64,000 bases of DNA. Origin: Raineyella sp. LH-20 (GTDB lineage: Bacteria; Actinomycetota; Actinomycetes; Propionibacteriales; Propionibacteriaceae). Shown in pieces: positions 25,845 through 36,531 of this stretch; the first letter of the stretch is position 1; each line of letters starts with the position of its first letter. The notes below the pieces were generated by a model. The model ran no database searches. It was not told the origin of the DNA and saw only the letters and a list, made by a program, of their open reading frames with translations. The stretch covers positions 3,472,001-3,536,000 of the forward strand of contig NZ_CP137003.1 in the NCBI RefSeq assembly GCF_033110965.1, in the 5' to 3' direction. Made by a program: the position numbers and the translations under genes.

Positions 25845-28141
25845 CCCTTGCACCTTTGACTCTCCGAGGGCACAACCCGGATGTCTTGACCTGCATCGCG
25901 AACCTCTCCAACGATGAGGTCTTCACCCCGCCGGAGTTCGCGAACCAGATGCTCGACACGCTTGCCGCCGCGTGGGCAGACGCCAACGACGGCGCCGACA
26001 TCTGGGCCAACCCCGATGTCACGTTCCTCGATCCGTTCACCAAGTCTGGTGTGTTCCTCCGCGAGATCGTGCGCCGACTCACCGACGGCCTGATCCTGAC
26101 GATCCCCGACCTCACCGAACGCGTCGATCACATCCTCACCCACCAAGTGTTCGGCATCGGGATCACCCAGCTCACGGCGCTGCTCGCGCGCCGGAGCGTC
26201 TACTGCTCGAAGTTCGCCAACGGCCCGCACTCGATCGCTAGGTCATTCACGACCGAGGACGGCAACATCTGGTTCGAGCGCACCGAGCACACCTGGGGCG
26301 GCGGGAAGCGGGAGTTCCGTGCTGATCCACTGACCAGCGAGGAAGTCGCCGTCTATACCAACCGCAAGTGCATCTACTGCGGCGCAGGCGAGGATGACTA
26401 CGCCCGTGGTGACGACCTTGAGACTCACGCCTACGCCTTCATCCACACCGACGACATCAAAGCCCGCATCGCGGAGCTGTTCGGAGACACCATGCAGTTC
26501 GACGTCATCATCGGCAACCCGCCCTACCAGCTCAGCGACGGCGGTCATGGGACCAGCGCCGCCCCGATCTATCAACTCTTCGTAGAGCAGGCCAAGAAAC
26601 TCGACCCGCGTTTCTTGTCCATGATCGTTCCCTCGCGTTGGTTTGCGGGAGGAAAAGGCCTCGATGAGTTCAGGGAGTCAATGCTGACCGACAGCCGCGT
26701 GCGGGCAATCAACGATTACCTGAGCGCTTCGGACGTGTTCCCAGGCGTCGGACTAAAGGGCGGGGTGTGCTACTTCCTCTGGGATCGCGACCACCCCGGA
26801 CTCTGCGAGGTCACCACCCACTTCAAGGATTGGCCGACGACCACGGCCACTCGCTCTTTGCTGGCTCTTCACAATGCAGGGTGTAGGTGGGGTTTGAATC
26901 CTCCGGTTTCGAGGAGGCTTCTGGCTATGTAGTGGGTCAGGTTCTTAAATCCCAAGGCGATCCCGCGGAGGTGTTCGAGGCGTCCGTTGATCGCTTCGGT
27001 TGGGCCGTTGCTGGTGCCTGGGCGGTCGAAGAAGGCGAGCACGTCGGCCGCCCGTCGGTGGAGGGTCCGGCCCAGGCTGACGAGCTCGACGAGGTCTCTC
27101 GGGACGCCGGTGCTGACCGAGTCGATCACGCCTTGAAGGAGGAACCGTCCAAGTTGCTTGTCGGGATGTCGGTAAGCCACGACGAGCCGTTGGTAGATAC
27201 TCCATGTCGCGTAGACCTCGGTGTGCTGTTCGTCGGCGAACAGTGCCTCCAGTCGGGCGACTTGCTTGTCGGTGAGTAGATCGACGCCGGTGAGCAGGGT
27301 GCGGCGGGCGCGGTAGAGCGGGTCACCGGCGCGGCCCCGATGCCCGCAGGTGTCTTGCTGGACGCGCTGGCGGCAGCGGGTGAGCGCTTCGCCGGCGAGC
27401 CGGACGACGTGGAACGGGTCCATCACCGTGGTGGCGTTGCCGAGTTCCTCGACCGCCGCGGTCTTGTAGCCGGTGAATCCGTCCATCGCGACGACCTCGA
27501 TCCCCTTGCGCCAGGCTCGGGGGCGGGCGGCGAGCCACGTCTTGAACACCTGTTTCGAGCGTCCCTCGACCATGTCCAACAAGCGCGCCGGACCGGTGCC
27601 GTCCCTGGTGGGGGTGAGGTCGATGATCACGGTGACGTATTTCTCACCATGGCGGGTATGGCGCCAGCAGTGCTCGTCGACCCCGATCACCTTGACCCCG
27701 TCGAACCGGGCCAGGTCGCTGATGAGGACGCGCTGTCCTTCTGCCAGCACGGCGTCGTTGGCGGTGTTCCACGCGACGTCGAGACCGGCGGCGATCCTGG
27801 ACATGCTCAGGTGTTGGACCACAAGTCCTTCCAGTCCCCAACGCAGCGCCGCACGCGACAGCTTCGAACGCGGCTCGGCTGCGGCACTGGTGTCTTGACG
27901 CCACACCCGCCCGCACTCGATGCACCGATAGCGCCGGAGCCGCACGTGCAGCACGGTAGGGCGCCACCCCAGCGGGACATGCGACAAGAGTCGCACCACC
28001 GAGCCCCGGATGAGGCCCTGGCCGCCGCAGTCTCGGCACCAGTCGTCGGCGTCGACCGGGCGGCAGGCCAGGATCGCACGGTCGGGTTCGATGCGCTGGC
28101 CGGTGACTTCCAACCCGAGGCCGTCGAGACGGCAGAAACTA

Positions 28142-29108
28142 GGCCATGTCTCCTATGTCTTGAGCCATTGGAGGATGGCGTGGAGGACTGTGGCTGAGCG
28201 GTAGGTGGTGGCGAGCTTGTCGTATCTGGTGGCCAGTCCCCGCCATTGCTTGACGCTGTTGAAGGACCGCTCGACCACGTTGCGGCCCTTGTAGGCCTCC
28301 ACATCGAGGCCAGGTGGTCTGCCGCCTTGGGAGCCCTTCTTCTGGCGGGCGGCGATCTCGTTCTTCTTCTGGGGGATCACCATCTTGATGTGGCGGGCAC
28401 GCAGGTAGCGGCGGTTCACACCTGAGGTGTACCCGCGATCCGCCAAGACCACCTCGGGTGTGGTGCGAGGCCTGCCGGTAGGCCGAGGAACATAGATGTC
28501 TTCCAGGGTGTCCTTGAGCATCACGCCATCGTTGCGTTGCCCGCCAGTGACCACCATGGCGAGTGGGAGGCCGTGTCCGTCCACGACCTGGTGGATCTTC
28601 GTGGTCAACCCGCCTCGGGAGCGGCCAACGCCGTGACCTGCGGGTTCATCCTCCCCGGTGGGAGATTTCTTGTAGTTCGATCGCGCCCCCTGTGTCCTGC
28701 TCGGGGCGTTTGGTGTTGGTGGCGTGCTGGTGAGCGCGATTGATCGTCGCATCGATGCTGACCGCCCAGTCCACCTCACCTCGCGTGTCCGCCTGGGAGA
28801 TGACGTGGGAGAGCACATGGTCCCACACGCCTCGGCGTGCATACGAGCGATGCCTCTTCCACACCGTCTGCCACGGCCCGTACTGCTCCCGAGGTAGGTC
28901 CCGCCACGGGATCCCCGTGCGATACCGGTAGATGATCCCGTTGACGATCCTCCGGTTGTTGGTGAACGGGCGGCCCTTCCTGCCCTCGTTGGACGGCAGG
29001 AGCGGCTCCACCACCGCCCACTGCTCATCCGTCAAGGCCTCAAACCGGGTCAACTCACTCACCTGGCCAGTATCGGGCAAGCCGAACTCCACATATAGGA
29101 GACACGCC
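28142..29108 (-). mobile_element. IS5-family insertion sequence inside the ISL3 transposase gene
   Basis: 967 bp. The ends GGCCATGTCTCCTATGT (28142) and, on the other strand, GGCGTGTCTCCTATATGT (29108) are imperfect inverted repeats. The element is flanked by CTA at 28139-28141 and 29109-29111. Removing it with one CTA restores the ISL3 transposase frame exactly. Confidence 0.9.
28153..29062 (-). CDS. IS5-family transposase in two overlapping frames
   Basis: The first frame runs from GTG 29062 to 28646 (FEALTDEQWAVVEPLLPS, then RTGIPWRDLP with the helix-turn-helix and first catalytic Asp in VSIDATINRAH). The second ends at 28153 and carries DEPAGHGVGRSRGGLTTKIH, VLADRGYTSG and the catalytic Glu in GRNVVERSFNSVKQWRGLATRYDK. 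The second frame is +1 relative to the first and they overlap around a GGGGG run near 28688. Many IS5 elements of this group use programmed frameshifting; an inactivating one-base change is the alternative. Confidence 0.8.
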
Positions 29109-32100
29109 CTAGTCAGATCAGGGCACGTGAAGGTAGCGTCGGACACGTCGAGGTCTTCCAGATGGGGAGCGTGAGAACTTCCATCTTCGGAGGGCCTCGA
29201 CCCCTTCAGCCAGCCGCCACGCCGCAACCCCGAACAGCGCTACCTACACCCTCGATTGTGAAGAGCCTCTTTGCTCGAACCAGGCGCGGATGTCTTCATC
29301 CGGTTCAACGAGGCTCTGTCAATCTTGCGCAAGGTGATTGCCGTCGAGACCGGGCAGGAGCACTCGCTGGCACTGCCGGAGAGCAAGCGCTTCGAAAGGC
29401 TGGTCAGCTCCCGTAAGCCCTTTGGATTTGAGACCACGTTCAAGGGCAGAGCGTCAAAGGCGCCTGGCGACGTGCTCATCTACCAGAACGGTGGGACTGG
29501 GTATGTGGACCGAGCATCGATCCCTTCGGGCGCTCACCTCATCGATGGCTGGAAGGTTTACGTTGGCCGCGCCGCGCCCGGCACGGGAAATAAGGACACC
29601 TATCCCCATCGGATCATCAGCACTCCCTTCCTTGGCGAGAGCGGGAGCATCTCCTCCGAGACGTACCTCTGCATCGGAACCTTCGATACACGAGGAGAGG
29701 CGGAGAGCGCGCTGTCGTACCTCCGCTGCCGTCTGACGCGCTTTCTCATCCTCCTTCACAAGCCCTCGCAAGACACCACGCGGAAGGTCTATGCCTTCGT
29801 TCCGACCCAGGATTGGACGCGAGACTGGAACGATCATGATCTTTACGAGAAGTACGGACTCTCGGAAGACGAGATCGACTTCGTCGAGCGGATCGTTCGC
29901 CCGATGGAGGCGGACGAGTGAAGCGGGAGATTGACGAACTCCTCCCCAAGAAGCCCGAGGCGCGACTGCGAATCTACGCATGGTCGCCGAACGATCCACC
30001 AGTCGGCTACGCGGGGCTTCTCAAGGTGGGCCAGACGACGAAGGCGGATGTGAACGCGCGCATCCGCGAGTCTCAGGGGCAGATGCAGCAGGCATACACG
30101 CTGCACGTTGATGAGCTCGCCGAACGAGGCGACGGGACGGTGTTTCGCGACTCAGATGTGCGCCAACGGCTGATCGACAAGGGCTTCGAGAACCCGATCT
30201 TCGGCTCAGCGCGAGAGTGGATGTGGTGCACCCCAGACGATGTGCGCACGGCGATCACTGAGCTTCGCACAGGCGTGAAGCTCAGTGGAACCCATCATGA
30301 GAAGTTTCCGATGCGCCCGGAGCAAGCCAGCGCCGTGGACAAGGCCGAGGGCTACTACAAGTCCATCTGGGCCGAGGACTCTCACGCGGTGCCACGGTTC
30401 CTGTGGAACGCCAAGATGCGCTTCGGGAAGACCTTCGCCTCCTACCAACTCGCGAAGCGGCTCGGCGCCAAACGCATCCTCGTGGTCACCTTCAAGCCCG
30501 CAGTGGAGGACGCCTGGCAGACCGACCTGGAGTCTCACGCCGACTTCGACGGCTGGCAGTACCTCTCCTCGGCCACCGGGGGCAGCCCAGATGAGGCGGA
30601 CAAGACTCGGCCACTGGTCTACTTCGGATCGTTCCAGGACCTGCTCGGGCGAGATCGGAAGACCGGCCTCATCAAGGCGAAGAACGAGTGGGTCCACACC
30701 ACCAACTGGGACCTCGTCATCTTCGATGAATACCACTTCGGTGCGTGGCGAGAGTCCGCCAAGGAGCTGTTCGAGGGCGAGGACGAGAAAGTCAAGCAGA
30801 AGGAACTGGCCGCGGAGTACAACGACGGCCTCGTGGCCTTCGACGAGGAGCTTGACGAACTCGGCAACGACGAGGACGACTTCCTGCCGATCACCACCCG
30901 CGCCTACCTGTACCTGTCGGGCACGCCATTCAAGGCGCTGGCAACCGGTGAGTTCATCGAGGAGCAAATCTTCAACTGGACCTACACCGATGAGCAGCGC
31001 GCCAAGGCCGAGTACGCCGTCGCGCAACCGGACGCCTGGAACCCGTACGGGTCGCTCCCGGAGATGCGTCTGTTCACGTACCAGATGCCTGACGAGTTGA
31101 TTGCCGTTGCGAATCAGGGAGAGTTCGACGAGTTCGACCTCAACGAGTTCTTCGAGGCAAAGGGCATCGGTAAGGACGCCGAGTTCACCCACAAGACCGA
31201 CGTGCAGAAGTGGCTCGATCTCGTCCGCGGCGCTCACCTTCCCACCCAGGTCGACGCGATGCGGATGGGCACCCGCCCGCCATTCCCGTACTCCGATGTC
31301 CGACTCCTGCCGTACCTTCAGCACTCGTTCTGGTTCCTGCCCAACGTTGCTGCCTGCGAGGCAATGTCGAACCTGCTCGCGGAGAAGCAGAACGTGTTCT
31401 GGCACGACTACAAGGTCCTCGTCGTCGCGGGTCCCGGCGCGGGCATCGGGCTGGATGCTCTCCCGCCAGTGCGGGCGGCGATCGGCGACGGCCACGACAC
31501 CAAGACGATCACCCTGTCGTGCGGCAAGCTCACCACGGGCGTCACCGTCAAGCAGTGGTCCTCGATCCTGATGTTGCGCAACCTCAACTCACCCGAGACC
31601 TACTTTCAGGCAGCGTTCCGCGTACAGTCACCGTGGTCGATCAAGAATCCCGACGGAGACAACCCGAGCGCCGAAGCAGTCCTCAAGCCTGTGTGCTTCG
31701 TGTTCGACTTCGCGCCCACTCGCGCGCTGCGTCAGATCGCCGACTACGGCGCCGGTCTCTCGCCGGAGACGCCGAACCCTGAGCAAGCCGTCGAGGAGCT
31801 CGTGAAGTTCCTGCCCGTGTTGGCGTACGACGGGTCGAATATGACCCAGGTCGATGCCGGCGGCATCCTCGACATCGCCATGTCGGGCACCTCCGCGACC
31901 CTCCTGGCCCGCAAGTGGGAGTCCGCAATCCTCGTCAACGTCGACAACGACACCCTGCGCAAGATCATGAACAACCCCGACGCCCTCAACGCCGTCATGA
32001 ACATCGAAGGCTTCCGCGCGCTCGGCAGCGACATTTTCGAGACCGTCGTGAACAAGAGCGACGCCGTGAAGAAGGCGAAGAAGGAGAAGGGCGACGACAT

Positions 32101-32340
32101 TACTCCGGCGGAGAAGAAGGAGTTGACGGAGGAGGAGAAGGAGTACAAGTCCAAGCGGACGCAGATTCAGGAGAAGCTGGTCAAGTTCGCCACCCGCGTC
32201 CCTGCGTTCATGTACCTGACCGACTTCCGTGAGAACACTCTTACCGACGTCATCACCAAGCTCGAACCCGGCTTGTTCCGCACCGTCACCGGACTGACCG
32301 TCGAGGACTTCCACCTCCTCGTGAATCTCGGCGTCTTTAA

Positions 32341-34005
32341 CCTCGATCGTTCATGGCGGAGTGAGGGACGCGTGCGGTAGATAGGCCGGAGTGCCTTCTG
32401 ACTACGGGATACTTGGACTTGCGACTGTTCAAGACCCCTGAAGCGGAAGGCACTCCGTAGGTGAAGCGTACTTCGTGGTCCACCGGTATGTCCGTGACCG
32501 GCGATGGTGGCGCGGTCATCGCCCACGCCGGCAGCATCGGGCTCAGGATGCTGGCCGAGAACACCGGCCTGACCGGAGCCCTCTCGACGGCGATGGCCCG
32601 GCGTTCGTTCATCCCCTCGATCCATGACCGCGGCCAGGTACTGACCGATGTCGCGGTGATGCTCGCCGACGGCGGTGAGGCGATCTCCGACATCAACGTG
32701 CTGCGCCACCAGACGCAGATCTTGGGGCCGGTCGCCTCTGCTCCGACGGTGTGGCGGGCGTTGGACGAGGTCACCGACGCCAGACGCAGGAAGATCCAGA
32801 CAGCCCGGTCCCGTGTCCGGCGCCACGTCTGGTCACAACTGACAGCCGCTGGCGGTGTCCCGGCCTCTCGGGTCGCCGGCACCGATCTGGGTGAGACGGT
32901 CGTGTTGGATGTCGATGCCACGATCGTGGTGGCCCACTCGGAGAAGGAGTTGGCGTCGCCGACGTTTAAGAAGACGTTCGGGTATCACCCGATCGGCGTG
33001 TGGTGCGACAACACCGGGGAGTTCCTCGCCGCCGCGCTGCGGACCGGCCGGGCGGGATCGAACACCGCCGTGGATCACATTCAGGTCCTGGGCGAGGCGA
33101 TCGCCCAGATCCCGATGCCGTATCGCCGCAACCTGTTGATCCGCTGCGACGGGGCCGGCGCCTCGCACCAGTTGCTGGACTGGCTCACTGCGCAAGGCCA
33201 AGTCAGAGGCCGCAGCCTGCACTACAGCGTCGGGTTCACGATCGGCGAGAAGATGCGTGCCGCGATCACCGAACTTCCCGCGGGCTTGTGGTCCCCGGCG
33301 CTGAAGGCTGATGGTGAGGTCCGAGACGGCGGGGAGGTCGCTGAGGTCACCGGACTGCTGGACTTGACCAGTTGGCCGGCCGGGATGCGGGTGATCCTGC
33401 GCCGCGAACGCCCGCATCCGGGGGCTCAGTTGTCGCTCTTCGAAGCCCACGACGGGTGGCGGTATCAAGCGTTCGCCACCAACACCACCAGCGGCACCCT
33501 GCAGTTCCTCGAGACCCGTCACCGGGCCCATGCCCGGGTCGAGGACCGGATCCGACACGCCAAAGACTCCGGCCTGGGCCGGTTCCCGTCCCGCGAGTTC
33601 AGCATCAACCAAACCTGGCTACTCCTGACCATGATCGCCGCTGACCTGGTCGCCTGGCTCAAGATGCTGGCTCTCGACGGCGACCTCGCCAAGGCTGAGC
33701 CGAAAGCGCTGCGCTATCGACTGCTGCACGTCCCGGCCCGACTCGTACACGGTGGCCGCCGGCGACGGCTACGTCTACCCAAGACCTGGCCGTGGGTTGA
33801 GCACCTCGTGGCCGCGTTCGCCCGGATCGCCGCGATCCCACCACCGGCCTGACCCCAACCGCCCGCACCAAGCCGAAGGAACCTGGAGAACCGCCCACCG
33901 GCAGCGTCAGCCGGCCCACAGTCACGCCCTCACCCGGCCCAGTGTTCAGATCGGGCTCCGACAGCCCAGCTGGCAGCCCTCAACCCGCCTCATGAAAGAG
34001 GGAGG
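32341..34005 (+). mobile_element. IS1380-family insertion sequence
   Basis: 1,665 bp, flanked by TTAA at 32337-32340 and 34006-34009, the usual 4-bp duplication. The ends CCTCGATCGTTCATGGCGG (left) and CCTCCCTCTTTCATGAGGCGG (right, other strand, shown with one mismatch-rich stretch) are imperfect inverted repeats. Removal restores the helicase frame. Confidence 0.88.
32461..33852 (+). CDS. IS1380-family transposase
   Basis: 463 residues from GTG at 32461. It has the family layout: N-terminal LTDVAVMLADGGEAISDINVL, the first catalytic Asp in VVLDVDATIVVAHSEKE, LIRCDGAGASHQLLDWL, and the C-terminal GRFPSREFSINQTWLL region with the likely Glu nearby. The full length is preserved and no frameshift is visible, so the element may be mobile. 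Confidence 0.9.
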   Translation: MKRTSWSTGMSVTGDGGAVIAHAGSIGLRMLAENTGLTGALSTAMARRSFIPSIHDRGQVLTDVAVMLADGGEAISDINVLRHQTQILGPVASAPTVWRALDEVTDARRRKIQTARSRVRRHVWSQLTAAGGVPASRVAGTDLGETVVLDVDATIVVAHSEKELASPTFKKTFGYHPIGVWCDNTGEFLAAALRTGRAGSNTAVDHIQVLGEAIAQIPMPYRRNLLIRCDGAGASHQLLDWLTAQGQVRGRSLHYSVGFTIGEKMRAAITELPAGLWSPALKADGEVRDGGEVAEVTGLLDLTSWPAGMRVILRRERPHPGAQLSLFEAHDGWRYQAFATNTTSGTLQFLETRHRAHARVEDRIRHAKDSGLGRFPSREFSINQTWLLLTMIAADLVAWLKMLALDGDLAKAEPKALRYRLLHVPARLVHGGRRRRLRLPKTWPWVEHLVAAFARIAAIPPPA

Positions 34006-34187
34006 TTAACGCCACCCATATGAACCAGGCCGTCTTCGCCTTCCGCCGCTACGAGGACTCCTCCTTGTCCTACACCGGCATCGAGTCCCACAAGGGCCTG
34101 CGCCGCTACGGCCTCTACGACACCGTCGTCGCCGTCAACGACGAGACCGCAGTCTGACCACCCGTCAGCCCGAATCGAGAGAGCCGC

Positions 34188-34440
34188 ATGTACTTCTAGA
34201 CCCCGTGCAGCATCGAGGAGATGCTCACCGCCATCCGCAAGCGCGAGTATCTGATGCCAGCTATCCATCGTGAATTTGTCTGAGGCACGGATACCCCGTC
34301 GGCTCCTTCCTGCTCTGGAACTTCAAGCCCGACCGCGCAGTCGTACACGTTCTACGAGTTCCTGACGAACTACCGCGAGCGCGACAACCTTACGCGGACA
34401 AGACAACGGTTCCCTCCGGGCAGCAAGACCCTTCAGCCGA
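34188..34440 (+). pseudogene. DUF262 (GmrS-like) nuclease, N-terminal remnant
   Basis: ATG at 34188 is followed by a stop at codon 4. The frame then reads TPCSIEEMLTAIRKREYLMPAIHREFV, the typical DUF262 N terminus (REYLLPAIQREFVW). After a stop and an apparent deletion of about 20 codons it continues as GYPVGSFLLWNF and, after a frame change, FYEFLTNYRERDN, both in the order expected for DUF262. It starts 30 bp after the helicase stop, so it was the next gene of that operon. It stops abruptly at the mercury module. The other end of the gene appears at 40.2 kb. Confidence 0.72.
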
Positions 34441-34444
34441 TTGG

Positions 34445-34834
34445 TCAGAGGTACCGGCAGATCGACTCGGGTGTGCAGACCTCCGGCGGCGTCTGTGCTG
34501 CGTTCGCGCGTAGGTCGGCGACGCTGGTACGGAGCAGGCGGAGCTGCTCGAGCTGCTCGTCGATCTCGACCAGTCGCCGGTCGAGAAGGTCTCGAACATG
34601 ACCGCACGGCGACCCGCCCGCGTCACGTACTTCGAGGATCTCGGCGGTTTGCGCGAGAGTGAGCCCTGCTGCGCGGGCCCGGTCGATGAATTCGAGCCGC
34701 TGCACCGCCTCGTCGCCGTAGTTGCGGTACCCAGCCGGGGTGCGCTCCGGCGGTTGGAGCAGCCCGCGCTCCTCGTAGTACCGCAGCGTGGACGCCCTCG
34801 TCTTCGCCTTCCCCGCGAGTTCCCCGATCCGCAT
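34445..34834 (-). CDS. merR: MerR-type mercury-responsive regulator
   Basis: 129 residues from ATG at 34834; longer in-frame starts would lie in the operator. The N-terminal MerR helix-turn-helix (MRIGELAGKAKTRASTLRYY EERGLL) is followed by a dimerisation helix. Three cysteines, Cys77 (SPCGHV), Cys120 and Cys126 (VCTPESIC), match the three-Cys Hg(II) site of MerR proteins. It is transcribed divergently from merA across a shared operator. Confidence 0.85.
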   Translation of the reverse strand: MRIGELAGKAKTRASTLRYYEERGLLQPPERTPAGYRNYGDEAVQRLEFIDRARAAGLTLAQTAEILEVRDAGGSPCGHVRDLLDRRLVEIDEQLEQLRLLRTSVADLRANAAQTPPEVCTPESICRYL

Positions 34835-34855
34835 CGTCACCTCGGCCACCGACTT

Positions 34856-34879
34856 GACCTTCAAGCATACTTTAAGGTC
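34856..34879 (+). promoter_or_regulatory. MerR operator and merA promoter
   Basis: GACCTTCAA-GCATAC-TTTAAGGTC is a 24-bp dyad (one mismatch pair). For merA, TTGACC (34854-34859) is a good -35 and CATTCT (34880-34885) a likely -10, with a 20-bp spacer. This overlong spacer with a dyad inside it is the hallmark of promoters activated by MerR-family twisting. Confidence 0.8.
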
Positions 34880-34932
34880 CATTCTTTCAGGAGTGGCCGC
34901 ACGAGTGGCCGGTTCGAACTGGAGGAGGCATC

Positions 34933-36309
34933 GTGACATGGCACACGGAGGTTGATCTCGTGGTGATCGGGACGGGCGGGGCGGCGATGTCCGCAGCGAT
35001 CCACGCGCGCCTCGAGGGGGCCAGCGTGGTCGCCATCGAATCGGGAACCCTCGGCGGTACCTGCGTGAACGTGGGTTGTGTGCCGTCCAAGACGCTTCTC
35101 GCGGCCGCGCACACCCGGCACTCCGCCCTCACGAACCGGTTCTCAGGCGTCCCCAGCTCTGCTGGGATGGTCGATCTCAGCGCGCTCATCGAGCAGAAGG
35201 ATGATCTGGTTGGGATGCTCCGCCAGACCAAGTACGCCGACATCGCCGCTGCCTACGGGTTTGACATCCTCCCGGGCACTGCAACGTTCACAGACGCTGG
35301 AACCCTGCTCGTGGATGGACGACCGGTGCGCGCGAAGTCGTATCTCGTCGCCACCGGCGCCGAGCCGCACGTGCCGGCAATCCCTGGGCTTGAGCAGGTT
35401 GATTACCTCACGTCGACCACAGCGATGGAACTGACGGAACTGCCCGCGTCGCTCGTGGTGATCGGCGGTGGCTTCGTCGGCCTGGAACAGGCGCAGCTGT
35501 TCGCCCGGCTCGGAGTAGAGGTCACCGTCATCGGTCGGCTCGCCCCGCACGCCGAACCGGAACTGTCATCCGAGCTCCGCAAGGCCTTCCTGGCCGAGGG
35601 GATCAGCGTCATCGGCGACCGCGCAGCCACGATCACCCAGCACGAGGGCCTGGTCCAGGTGACGACCCGCAACGGGAAGGACGCGACCGGTGAACGTGTC
35701 CTCGTTGCCACCGGTCGCACCCCGCGCACCGAAGGGCTCAACCTTCCTGCTGCGGGTATCGCGACCGACGAGCGCGGCTTCGTCATCGTAGACGAGCAGC
35801 AGCGGACCACGAACCCGGCTGTGTTCGCCGCCGGTGACGTCACTGACGTGCCCCAGTACGTGTACGTCGCCGCGAGGACTGGGAAGATCGCCGCGCACAA
35901 CGCCCTGGGTCACGACGAGCGAGTCGACTACACCGGGTTGCCGTCTGTGCTGTTCACCTCACCCCAACTGGCCTCCGCCGGGATCACCGAAGCCAGCGCC
36001 ATCGCCGCCGGATACCGGTGCGCCTGCCGATTCCTACGACTTTCCGACGTGCCCAGGGCCATCGCCAACCACGACACACGCGGCGGCATCAAGGTCGTCG
36101 CCGACGCCGACACCGGCAAAGTCCTCGGTATCCACGCCCTCGCCGACACCGCTGGGGAGATGATGCTCGCCGCAACCTACGCCATCACCGCCGGATTCAC
36201 CGTCACCCAACTCGCCGACACCTGGGCCCCCTACCTCACCATGGCCGAAGGCATCCGCCTCACCGCGAACCTCTTCCGCAACGAACTCCCCACCTCCTGC
36301 TGCGCCTGA
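34933..36309 (+). CDS. merA: Mercuric reductase
   Basis: 458 residues from GTG at 34933 (GGAGGAGG upstream). It reduces Hg(II) to volatile Hg(0) with NADPH in the cytosol. FAD-binding GTGGAAMSAAIHA is at 13-25, the redox pair is GGTCVNVGCVPSK (Cys44, Cys49), the NADPH domain is VVIGGGFVGLEQAQ, and the C-terminal vicinal cysteine pair is TSCCA. There is no N-terminal HMA domain. MerT/MerP/MerB are not seen. The 222 bases after it (to 36531) hold no gene I can support. Confidence 0.93.
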   Translation: MTWHTEVDLVVIGTGGAAMSAAIHARLEGASVVAIESGTLGGTCVNVGCVPSKTLLAAAHTRHSALTNRFSGVPSSAGMVDLSALIEQKDDLVGMLRQTKYADIAAAYGFDILPGTATFTDAGTLLVDGRPVRAKSYLVATGAEPHVPAIPGLEQVDYLTSTTAMELTELPASLVVIGGGFVGLEQAQLFARLGVEVTVIGRLAPHAEPELSSELRKAFLAEGISVIGDRAATITQHEGLVQVTTRNGKDATGERVLVATGRTPRTEGLNLPAAGIATDERGFVIVDEQQRTTNPAVFAAGDVTDVPQYVYVAARTGKIAAHNALGHDERVDYTGLPSVLFTSPQLASAGITEASAIAAGYRCACRFLRLSDVPRAIANHDTRGGIKVVADADTGKVLGIHALADTAGEMMLAATYAITAGFTVTQLADTWAPYLTMAEGIRLTANLFRNELPTSCCA

Positions 36310-36531
36310 CACAAGAGCCGGGCCCAGCGATGTGGTGATCCAAGTGATATCCGCGACGCCTTCAACACCGGCACCGACCGCGTGATCGACGCCTACGCGG
36401 TCAGCGTGGGCTCAGTTGAGGCAGCGGCGCCGAGCACGTCGTCTGGGCCGCTCACACGCGCAGCGCACCGGGACACTCAGCCGCCAGGTAGCAACCACAG
36501 CACGCTGCCATCTACGCAGTCGGCTACGAGT

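Larger units (their letters stand above)
26869..29146 (-). pseudogene. ISL3-family transposase, N terminus split by an IS5-family element
   Basis: Translation begins at GTG 29146 (SDATFTCPDLT) and is cut at 29111. It continues after the IS5 insertion from 28141 down to 26869. Joined, the frame encodes 435 residues, the usual ISL3 size, with N-terminal zinc-finger cysteines (WCRDCGGQG and YRCIECGRVWRQ), a DDE catalytic core (AIGVDEH-like VIGVDEHCWRH, EVVAMDGFTGYK) and the end FDRPGTSNGPTEAINGRLEHLRG. The residual 414-residue frame from 28113 lacks the first ~21 residues. Confidence 0.88.
26863..29267 (-). mobile_element. ISL3-family insertion sequence (itself interrupted)
   Basis: Terminal inverted repeats GGCTCTTCACAAT (26863-26875) and ATTGTGAAGAGCC (29255-29267) are perfect over 13 bp. 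They are flanked by the 8-bp direct repeat TCTTTGCT at 26855-26862 and 29268-29275, the expected target duplication length for ISL3. The element is 2,405 bp here because it contains a 967-bp IS5-family element plus its 3-bp duplication; the original is about 1,435 bp. Confidence 0.93.
25841..29921 (+). pseudogene. Eco57I-like N6-adenine methyltransferase, split by ISL3/IS5 insertion
   Basis: The gene starts with GTG at 25841 and is interrupted after codon ~341 by 2,405 bp of IS DNA plus an 8-bp target duplication. It resumes at 29276 and ends at 29921. Joining 25841-26862 to 29276-29921 gives an exact open frame of 555 residues. Visible features are a degenerate motif I ([15 protein letters not shown]), two Cys pairs (RKCIYCGAG), catalytic motif [10 protein letters not shown] near residue 226, and the C-terminal recognition part (DVLIYQNGGTGYVDR). 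As it stands only a 364-residue product lacking the recognition part can be made, so methylation is probably lost. Confidence 0.85.
29918..34157 (+). pseudogene. GIY-YIG (T5orf172-like) nuclease fused to SF2 helicase, 3' end cut off by IS1380
   Basis: GTG at 29918 overlaps the methyltransferase stop. Residues 18-105 look like a T5orf172/GIY-YIG nuclease (RIYAWSPNDPPVGYAGLLKVGQTTK, with Arg and Glu in SAREWMW). Residues from about 135 form an SF2 helicase: motif I AKMRFGKT (165-172), motif II FDEYH, motif III YLSGTPF. IS1380 inserted after codon ~807, so the present reading frame ends at 32380 with about a dozen foreign residues. Joining 29918-32340 to 34010-34157 gives an exact frame of 856 residues ending YDTVVAVNDETAV. 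The truncated 820-residue protein may or may not be active. Confidence 0.83.

Noticed and set aside
24943-34157. Assignment to the methylation-associated defence system (MADS), BREX or DISARM
   Set aside because: A small HTH gene before methylase genes recalls MADS, but the helicase with T5orf172 nuclease, Eco57I-type enzyme and DUF262 gene do not match. No DUF1998, PLD, PglZ or BrxL-type gene is present.
36310-36531. Short open frame after merA
   Set aside because: It shows no start with a ribosome site and no family resemblance, and overlaps the end of cadD in another frame.
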